From: Anaerolineales bacterium
GTDB lineage: Bacteria > Chloroflexota > Anaerolineae > Anaerolineales > Villigracilaceae
Direction: 5' to 3'
Assembly: GCA_025938055.1 (NCBI GenBank)
Contig: JAICQC010000103.1
Coordinates: forward strand, 1-11,825
DNA length: 11,825 bases
The translations under genes and the position numbers were made by a program. Of this stretch, positions 7,404 through 11,825 are shown one piece after another (the stretch's first letter is position 1; each line of letters opens with the position of its first letter). The notes beneath the pieces are model-generated. The model was not told the origin of the DNA, ran no database searches, and saw only the letters and a list, made by a program, of their open reading frames with translations.

Positions 7404-8438
7404 ATGAACACAAATTTCAGCATGTGGCTGACCGCGCTTCAGCGCCCGATTAAGTTATATGAAAAGAACGAGTGGGACAAGCTGGACCTGGTGACGAAGT
7501 GGCTGATCGCCACGCGTGGGACAGTGACACAGGTCACCGTAATGGCTGGGGTCATCGCGGGGCTGTTAGCCTGGCACGATGGCTATTTTTCCTGGTTGCC
7601 CTGGCTGGTGATGACGGTCGGCTTGTTCTTTGCTCATAGCACGGAAAACCTCGTTAATGATTATATTGATTTTTCGCGCGGGGTAGACGAGGACAATTAC
7701 TACCGCGCTCAATATGGAATTCATCCGCTGGTGCACAAGTTCTGGACAAGGACAGACTGGCTGCGCTGGTTCCTGATCGCGGGAACCCTTGCCTCGCTGG
7801 CTGGCGTGTTCATGCTGGTCTATACTTCGTTTTCACCGATCGTGCTGACGCTGTTCGCAATTGGCATCTTGATGATTCCCTTTTATGCCTACCCGTTGAA
7901 ATATTTGGGGCTGGGTGAGATCCTCATTTATATCAACTGGGGTCTCATCATCATTCCCGGCGTGTACACCGTCCTCGCTGGGGAGATTACGCCCAATCTC
8001 GGCTATGTGGCTCTTGCGGGTCTATCCTTCGGACTTGGTTTCGGGAGTTTCAACTGGGGCAAGCATGTGGATAAACTCTTCGCAGATCAGGCAAAGGGTG
8101 TGAAAACCCTACCGGTGCGGATCGGTGAGCGCGCCTCGCGTCTCGTCAATACGACTGCCCTGATTCTTTCCTATGCCATCATCCTCCACCTGGTTTTCGT
8201 CGTGCAATTCCTTACACCTGCGGTGCTGATCGTGTTCTTTGCCTGGCCCCGAGCCTGGCATGTGATCAAACTGCTGCAGAAACCACGTCCCAGCGAAGCG
8301 CCTCCCGAATTTGAATTTTGGCCCCGCTGGTTTTCGACGCCTCAGTTAAAGCATGTCCGTTTGTTCGGCGGCTTATATATCCTGGGCTTGATTGCAGATA
8401 ACCTGCTGCGCAACTTCGCGCCGGCGTTCTGGCAGTAG
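7404..8438 (+). CDS. UbiA-superfamily membrane prenyltransferase (copy 1)
   Basis: This is a 344-residue polytopic membrane protein with about eight or nine hydrophobic helices. UbiA enzymes attach an isoprenoid diphosphate to an acceptor inside the membrane using Mg2+. The first Asp-rich motif is NDYID (Asn85, Asp86, Asp89). The second is around NWGKHVDKLFADQAKG (Asp223, Asp228, Gly232), followed by TLPVRIG. This second motif resembles MenA/ChlG-type sequences. Both metal-binding motifs are intact, so it should be active. A cytosolic N-terminal leader, KNEWDKLDLVTKWLIATR (residues 21-38), is shared with the second copy at 10951. A good ribosome site AGGAG precedes the ATG by eight bases, 43 nt after the cupin stop. 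The acceptor could be a quinone ring, a (bacterio)chlorophyllide-like ring or a lipid headgroup; sequence alone does not tell. I avoid menA/ubiA/chlG names for that reason. Confidence 0.87.
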   Translation: MNTNFSMWLTALQRPIKLYEKNEWDKLDLVTKWLIATRGTVTQVTVMAGVIAGLLAWHDGYFSWLPWLVMTVGLFFAHSTENLVNDYIDFSRGVDEDNYYRAQYGIHPLVHKFWTRTDWLRWFLIAGTLASLAGVFMLVYTSFSPIVLTLFAIGILMIPFYAYPLKYLGLGEILIYINWGLIIIPGVYTVLAGEITPNLGYVALAGLSFGLGFGSFNWGKHVDKLFADQAKGVKTLPVRIGERASRLVNTTALILSYAIILHLVFVVQFLTPAVLIVFFAWPRAWHVIKLLQKPRPSEAPPEFEFWPRWFSTPQLKHVRLFGGLYILGLIADNLLRNFAPAFWQ

Positions 8439-8456
8439 CCCCCAAAGGTTTGAACG

Positions 8457-9359
8457 ATGAAAATTGCCATTACCGGTGGAACTGGTTTTATTGGGAAGCA
8501 TCTGACGCATGAACTGGTCGAGCGCGGGCATCAGGTGGTGGCAATCTCGCGCGGGCTGTATACACGCGGCAAAAGCATTCCCTCCGACCAAAATGTCCGC
8601 TTCGTGCGCGCGAACGTCACCGACACGGCGGAATTGACAAAGGCTTTTACAGATTGTACCGCCGTCGTACAGTGTGCGGGGACAAGCGAGGATCCATCAC
8701 AGACCTTCGAACAGGTCCATGTGGATGGAGCGCTCTCTGCGGTGACAGCTGCCAGGCAGGCAGGGGTCCAAAAGTTTGTGCTCGTGAGCTACCTGCGTGC
8801 TCGTCAGGATGTATCGTCGGCTTATCTTCGTACGAAATCGGAAGGAGAGGAAATTGTGAGACAGTCCGGGTTGAACTATACGATCCTGAAGGCAGGACTG
8901 GTGTATGGGCAGGGGGATCATCTCCTGCACAACCTGGGAAATCTTCTCCAAAAATTACCTGTCTTTGCGACGGTCGGACTGCGTGAAAAGACCGTCCGGC
9001 TTCTGGCGGTCGAAGACCTGGTAACCATTATCCTCGCCGCCCTGACGGACGACCGCCTCTCGCGCAAGACGGTCGCGGTCCTCGGTCCCGAAGAATTTCC
9101 GTTCAGTGTGGCAGCCCGCCGGATTTCCCGTGCGCTTGGCAGGAACTCTCTTATCGTTTTGCCTTTCCCTGTGTTTGCTCAGCGCCTGCTGGCTGCTGTT
9201 TCAAAGTTGATGCCGAAGCCGCTGATCTCCACGGCGCAGGTCCAAATGCTGGCGGATGGAATCAGTACACCCTTGCCAGACAGCCTGTCGCTGCCCGAAG
9301 ACCTGGCTCCCAAAACCCGGTTTACAGAAGAACAGATTCGGAAAGGGTTGCCCTCATAA
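8457..9359 (+). CDS. NDUFA9/COQ11-like atypical SDR, NAD(P)H-binding protein
   Basis: This is a 300-residue Rossmann-fold protein that opens with the nucleotide motif TGGTGFIG (residues 6-13). KFVLVSYLRA (106-115) follows, then a YxxxK-like pair in SAYLRTKSEGEE (Tyr123, Lys127), then NYTILKAGLVYG (140-151). This is the atypical-SDR pattern seen in the complex I subunit NDUFA9, yeast COQ11 and related bacterial reductases. The C-terminal domain (RLLAVEDLVTIILAAL, later QVQMLADG) is also typical. Family members act on or stabilise quinone and isoprenoid enzymes; some reduce prenylated substrates. It is the last gene of the operon, 18 nt after the UbiA stop, with AAAGG as a modest ribosome site. 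Four bases after its TAA a large palindromic repeat begins, which probably ends the transcript. Confidence 0.85.
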   Translation: MKIAITGGTGFIGKHLTHELVERGHQVVAISRGLYTRGKSIPSDQNVRFVRANVTDTAELTKAFTDCTAVVQCAGTSEDPSQTFEQVHVDGALSAVTAARQAGVQKFVLVSYLRARQDVSSAYLRTKSEGEEIVRQSGLNYTILKAGLVYGQGDHLLHNLGNLLQKLPVFATVGLREKTVRLLAVEDLVTIILAALTDDRLSRKTVAVLGPEEFPFSVAARRISRALGRNSLIVLPFPVFAQRLLAAVSKLMPKPLISTAQVQMLADGISTPLPDSLSLPEDLAPKTRFTEEQIRKGLPS

Positions 9360-9362
9360 GAT

Positions 9363-9489
9363 ATGTCATTGCGAGCCCGTTGGTCGAGTAGCACCGAAGG
9401 TGCATATCGAGACCAGGGCGAAGCAATCTCCCGCAATAGTAGGCATTCCTGGCAATAAAGGGATTGCTTCCCGAAGGTCGCAATGACAT
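9363..9489. repeat. Palindromic MITE-like intergenic repeat between convergent genes
   Basis: The 127-bp element has perfect 12-bp terminal inverted repeats: ATGTCATTGCGA (9363-9374) and TCGCAATGACAT (9478-9489). Inside is a second, imperfect inverted pair: GAAGCAATCTCCC (9420-9432) against GGGATTGCTTC (9460-9470). A smaller hairpin GCACC-gaa-GGTGC (9391-9403) sits in the left half, flanked by GGTCGAGTA and TATCGAGACC. The design, a stem with nested hairpins and GTCATTGCGA ends, is that of short non-coding palindromic repeats scattered in many bacterial genomes. It begins four bases after the upstream SDR stop and ends directly at the P450 stop codon, so it occupies the whole convergent gap. 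It probably acts as a two-way transcription terminator or mRNA 3'-end stabiliser. No target-site duplication is evident, so its mobility is uncertain. Confidence 0.85.
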
Positions 9490-10725
9490 CTACCTGGAAA
9501 ACACCACCGGCAGTGACTTGACCCCGCGAAAGATCGGATGCTCCTGCCATTCCAAATTCTCGACTGTCAGATCCATTTTGGGGAAGCGGCGAAGCATCGA
9601 GGCAAAAGCCACCTGAGCCTCCAGCCGGACGAGCGGCGCGCCCAGGCAAAAATGGATGCCAAGCCCTAGCCCCAGGTGCCTGCCTTCATCCCGCGTAATA
9701 TCGAAGCGGTCTGGTTCCGTAAAACGTTCAGGGTCACGGTTCCCTGCCGCCAGGATCGAATTGACCAGATCTCCCTTGCGGAGACGCTTTCCTCCGATCT
9801 CAACATCCTCTGCTGCTGACCGGTAGGCGATCTGCACCGGGTTGTCGTAGCGCATCATTTCCTCCACGGCGGAGGTGATCAGCTCTGGCTGCTCGCGCAG
9901 TTTTTGTAATTGCTCGGGATGCTGCAACAACGCCAGTAGACCGTTGCCGATCAGGTTACTGGTCGTCTCATGCCCGGCGCTGAGCAGGATAATTATGTTG
10001 GCAACCAGTTCCTCCTGTGTAAGTCGTTCGCCGTCTTCCATCGCCTCCACAAGTCCGGTCAGAAGATCATCCTGCGGATCTCCGCGCCGCGCTTCACTTA
10101 ACGCGGTGATGTAATTGGTCAGGTCGGTCAGGCTGCGGGCGGCGCGCTCCATCAGATCGGGCGCGTGGGGGACGCTCCCCAGGATGGCGAACAGATCGTC
10201 TGACCACTTCTTGAAGCGGACGCGATCCTCTGCCGGGAGACCAAGCATTTGAGCGATGACAAGGATGGGCAGGGGATAGGCGAAATCGTGGATGACATCC
10301 ATCTTCCCATTTGCCTGCACAGCATCCAGCAGAGTGTTCACCGTTTTCTGAACGTACGGGCGCATGTGCTCGATGGCGGTCGGTGTGAAGGCAGTGTTGA
10401 CCAGCCCGCGCAGGCGGGTGTGGTAGGGCGGGTCTGAGTAGAACATGGTTTTCGAGAACGAGTGGTAGACTGGCTCGGCGATTGTCCTTTCCGCTTCTGG
10501 CAGGCGCTCGAAGCCGCGCCTCAGTCCCTGGGCACGAGAAAAGTTCGGATGTTGATAAACCGCAGCAATATCTGTATAGCGGGTGAGCACCCAGAAGCCC
10601 AGTTCTTCGTCCCAATGGATGGGGTCTTGTGTGCGCAGCCGGGCATAAAAGGGATACGGGTTCGCGCGGACGTCCGCGTGCTGCAAGTTCGAAAGGCTCA
10701 GTGTCTGATCTGCTGTTGTTGACAT
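9490..10725 (-). CDS. Cytochrome P450 monooxygenase, soluble bacterial type
   Basis: This is a 411-residue cytoplasmic P450 without a membrane anchor, the normal length for bacterial class I enzymes that use a separate ferredoxin and reductase. Neither partner is encoded nearby. Visible are the C-helix motif DPPYHTRLR (98-106), with His102 and Arg106 contacting the haem, and the oxygen-activating I helix SAGHETTSN (249-257). The ExxR pair is Glu289/Arg292 (EEMMR), and the haem-ligand loop is LGLGIHFCLG with Cys360. The Phe that normally starts the FxxGxxxCxG signature is Leu353 here, confirmed on the codon (CTA). The start at 10725 has GGGAG five bases upstream on the minus strand. The protein resembles CYP107/CYP109-like bacterial enzymes in general outline. 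It shares a control region with the divergent UbiA copy, so it may oxidise the same prenylated product. Confidence 0.95.
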   Translation of the reverse strand: MSTTADQTLSLSNLQHADVRANPYPFYARLRTQDPIHWDEELGFWVLTRYTDIAAVYQHPNFSRAQGLRRGFERLPEAERTIAEPVYHSFSKTMFYSDPPYHTRLRGLVNTAFTPTAIEHMRPYVQKTVNTLLDAVQANGKMDVIHDFAYPLPILVIAQMLGLPAEDRVRFKKWSDDLFAILGSVPHAPDLMERAARSLTDLTNYITALSEARRGDPQDDLLTGLVEAMEDGERLTQEELVANIIILLSAGHETTSNLIGNGLLALLQHPEQLQKLREQPELITSAVEEMMRYDNPVQIAYRSAAEDVEIGGKRLRKGDLVNSILAAGNRDPERFTEPDRFDITRDEGRHLGLGLGIHFCLGAPLVRLEAQVAFASMLRRFPKMDLTVENLEWQEHPIFRGVKSLPVVFSR

Positions 10726-10833
10726 GGCTACTCCCGGGACCGACCCTGCATCGAGTTCATTCCATAACGGATAGGAGGAACGACTGTTTTGATGGCTTAT
10801 ATTTGGAAGGATCGGTTAAAGATGACAAACACT

Positions 10834-10864
10834 AGTATAAGACCGATTGTATCCTATTTCACAA
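10834..10864 (-). promoter_or_regulatory. Promoter of the P450 gene, overlapping the UbiA-2 promoter
   Basis: On the minus strand TTGTGA (complement of 10859-10864) and TATACT (complement of 10834-10839) are separated by 19 bp. Transcription would start near 10827, giving a leader of about 100 nt to the ATG at 10725. The -35-like hexamer is one end of the 18-bp element whose other end serves the + strand promoter. At the first copy of the module (5605-5650), where no divergent gene exists, the equivalent minus-strand -10 position (5594-5599) is not TATACT-like. This supports the view that here it is functional. Confidence 0.55.
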
Positions 10865-10888
10865 ACTATAGTATAATTTTTAAGAGAG
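10845..10888 (+). promoter_or_regulatory. Promoter of the UbiA-2 gene, copy 2 of the shared promoter module
   Basis: TTGTAT (10847-10852), a 19-bp spacer and TATAAT (10872-10877) face the UbiA-2 gene; the start site would be near 10884. The 18-bp element TTGTATCCTATTTCACAA (10847-10864) differs by a single base from that at 5607-5624 (T for A), and the match continues through TAGTATAATTTTT to GAGAG. TAGTATAA is also present just upstream (10833-10840), as part of the divergent promoter. The rest of the 225-bp gap (10726-10950) holds only leaders and a small hairpin. Confidence 0.7.
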
Positions 10889-10897
10889 ATTTTCAAG

Positions 10898-10911
10898 TAC
10901 CCGTTTGGGTA
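10898..10911 (+). other. Small hairpin in the 5' leader of UbiA-2
   Basis: TACCC-GTTT-GGGTA forms a perfect 5-bp stem with a 4-base loop in the putative 67-nt leader, about 13 bases after the predicted transcription start. It could stabilise the mRNA or influence translation. It is too small to be called a riboswitch, and no T-run follows it. The ribosome site AAAGGAG (10934-10940) lies further downstream and is not in the stem. Confidence 0.35.
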
Positions 10912-10950
10912 GGCTGGAATCCGTTATAGCTCAAAAGGAGATAGAAAAAA

Positions 10951-11825
10951 ATGCATATTAATTTCGCGATGTGGCGTAAAGCCTCGTGGCAGTTAATCAA
11001 GCTGGAAGACAAGAAAGAGTGGGACTCGCTCGATGTTGTTTCCAAGTGGTTAATCGCCACCCGTTCCGCCGTGACGCTGGTGACTGTTTATTCATGCGTG
11101 ATCGCCGGGCTGCTTGCCTGGCGCGACGGTAATTTTTCGTGGATCCCATTCCTGATCCTGACGTTCGGATTGTTCATCGCTCACGGCACGAACAATATTC
11201 TGAACGACTATACAGATTACTCGCGCGGCGTGGACAAGGACAATTACTTCCGCACGCAATATGGCGTGCACCCGCTCGTGCAGGGGTTCTTCACCAAGTC
11301 ACAACAAATCAAGTGGTTCCTTGTCAGCGGGGTGCTGGCTGCGCTGGCGGGTGTCTATGCTTTATTGACGACCAATTTTCATCCGCTGGTGATCGGTTTG
11401 TTCCTATTCGGCGCAATTGTGCTGCTGGCATACACCTACCCCTTCAAGTATTGGGGGCTCGGTGAGTTTGCCATCTTCCTCATCTGGGGACCCATCATGA
11501 TCGGCGGGGTATATCTCGTGATGACTCTCATTAAAGGCGGGGACCTCAGCAACATCTGGAACGTTGTTCTCGCCGGGGTCCCGTATGGACTCGGTGTCGC
11601 CAGCATCAACATCGGCAAACACATTGACAAGCACGACGACGACAAAGCCAAGGGCGTGGGAACCTTCCCCGTGCGTGTGGGCGAAGCCTTTGCCCGCCAT
11701 GTGGATCAGGTTGCGCTTATCTTAATCTACGCAGTCATTACGTATCTGGTTTTTGTGCCGCACTATTTTACACCTGTTATGCTGATTGTCTTTCTTGCAT
11801 TCAAGCATGCATGGAACGCCATTAA
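10951..11825 (+). CDS. UbiA-superfamily membrane prenyltransferase (copy 2), 3' end outside window
   Basis: The frame is open from the ATG at 10951 to the end of the window, giving 291 residues with the C-terminus missing. It is collinear with the UbiA at 7404 without gaps over the first 110 residues, about 71 of 110 identical by hand count. The first metal motif NDYTD has the same numbering (Asn85, Asp86, Asp89). The second motif NIGKHIDKHDDDKAKG (Asp226, Asp231, Gly235) is shifted by three residues and followed by TFPVRVGE. The cytosolic leader KKEWDSLDVVSKWLIATR is conserved between the copies. It is a paralogue, probably using a related isoprenoid substrate, transcribed divergently from the P450. 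The ribosome site AAAGGAG (10934-10940) is good. Whether the two copies make different products or act together (for example as a heteromer) cannot be told from sequence. Confidence 0.9.
   Translation, partial: MHINFAMWRKASWQLIKLEDKKEWDSLDVVSKWLIATRSAVTLVTVYSCVIAGLLAWRDGNFSWIPFLILTFGLFIAHGTNNILNDYTDYSRGVDKDNYFRTQYGVHPLVQGFFTKSQQIKWFLVSGVLAALAGVYALLTTNFHPLVIGLFLFGAIVLLAYTYPFKYWGLGEFAIFLIWGPIMIGGVYLVMTLIKGGDLSNIWNVVLAGVPYGLGVASINIGKHIDKHDDDKAKGVGTFPVRVGEAFARHVDQVALILIYAVITYLVFVPHYFTPVMLIVFLAFKHAWNAI

Noticed and set aside
9179..9649. 156-residue open frame on the - strand crossing the palindromic repeat
   Set aside because: It overlaps the ends of two real genes and reads through the non-coding repeat; no domain is recognisable.
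10094..10615. 173-residue open frame on the - strand in another frame of the P450
   Set aside because: It is a shadow of the P450, which shows every expected motif in its own frame.

Overview
The window looks like a stretch of bacterial chromosome of moderate GC content. The most plausible source is a Chloroflexota (Anaerolineae-type) genome. This is an inference from three things: the mix of gene families (a DUF2203 protein, a distinctive UbiA pair, SDR/SRPBCC/cupin neighbours), TATAAT/TATACT promoters, and a palindromic intergenic repeat whose ends read GTCATTGCGA. No rRNA or other taxonomic marker is present, so the assignment is tentative. No tRNA, rRNA, CRISPR array, transposase or phage gene was seen.

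Left part (1-5512), all on the + strand. It begins with the C-terminal 179 residues of a copper-type P1B ATPase, then a short DUF2203 protein that is probably translated from a leaderless mRNA, a RarD-type EamA transporter, and an extended SDR (NAD-dependent epimerase/dehydratase-like) whose start codon overlaps the transporter stop codon. A large orphan membrane histidine kinase with three PAS domains follows. These look like ordinary housekeeping or accessory genes.

Right part (5513-11825). This is the interesting region. A five-gene operon on the + strand encodes a UbiE-like SAM methyltransferase, an SRPBCC (START-like) protein, a cupin with an unusual hydrophobic C-terminal tail, a UbiA-superfamily membrane prenyltransferase, and an NDUFA9/COQ11-like atypical SDR. 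A cytochrome P450 on the - strand converges on this operon. The gap between them is filled almost exactly by a 127-bp palindromic, MITE-like repeat. Divergent from the P450 is a second UbiA prenyltransferase, cut off by the window edge, about 65% identical to the first over the N-terminal 110 residues (hand count).

The same promoter/operator module lies in front of the methyltransferase operon and again in the P450/UbiA-2 divergent gap. It is an 18-bp element, TTGTATCC(A/T)ATTTCACAA, placed so that it supplies a -35-like hexamer 19-20 bp from a perfect TATAAT. In the divergent gap the same element also supplies a -35-like hexamer on the other strand, 19 bp from a TATACT. The operon, the P450 and the second prenyltransferase therefore look like one co-regulated regulon, possibly under a MerR-type regulator (long spacers) or a CRP/FNR-type one. 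The proteins suggest synthesis and tailoring (prenylation, methylation, oxidation, reduction) of a membrane-associated prenylated or isoprenoid compound. The substrate cannot be read from sequence.
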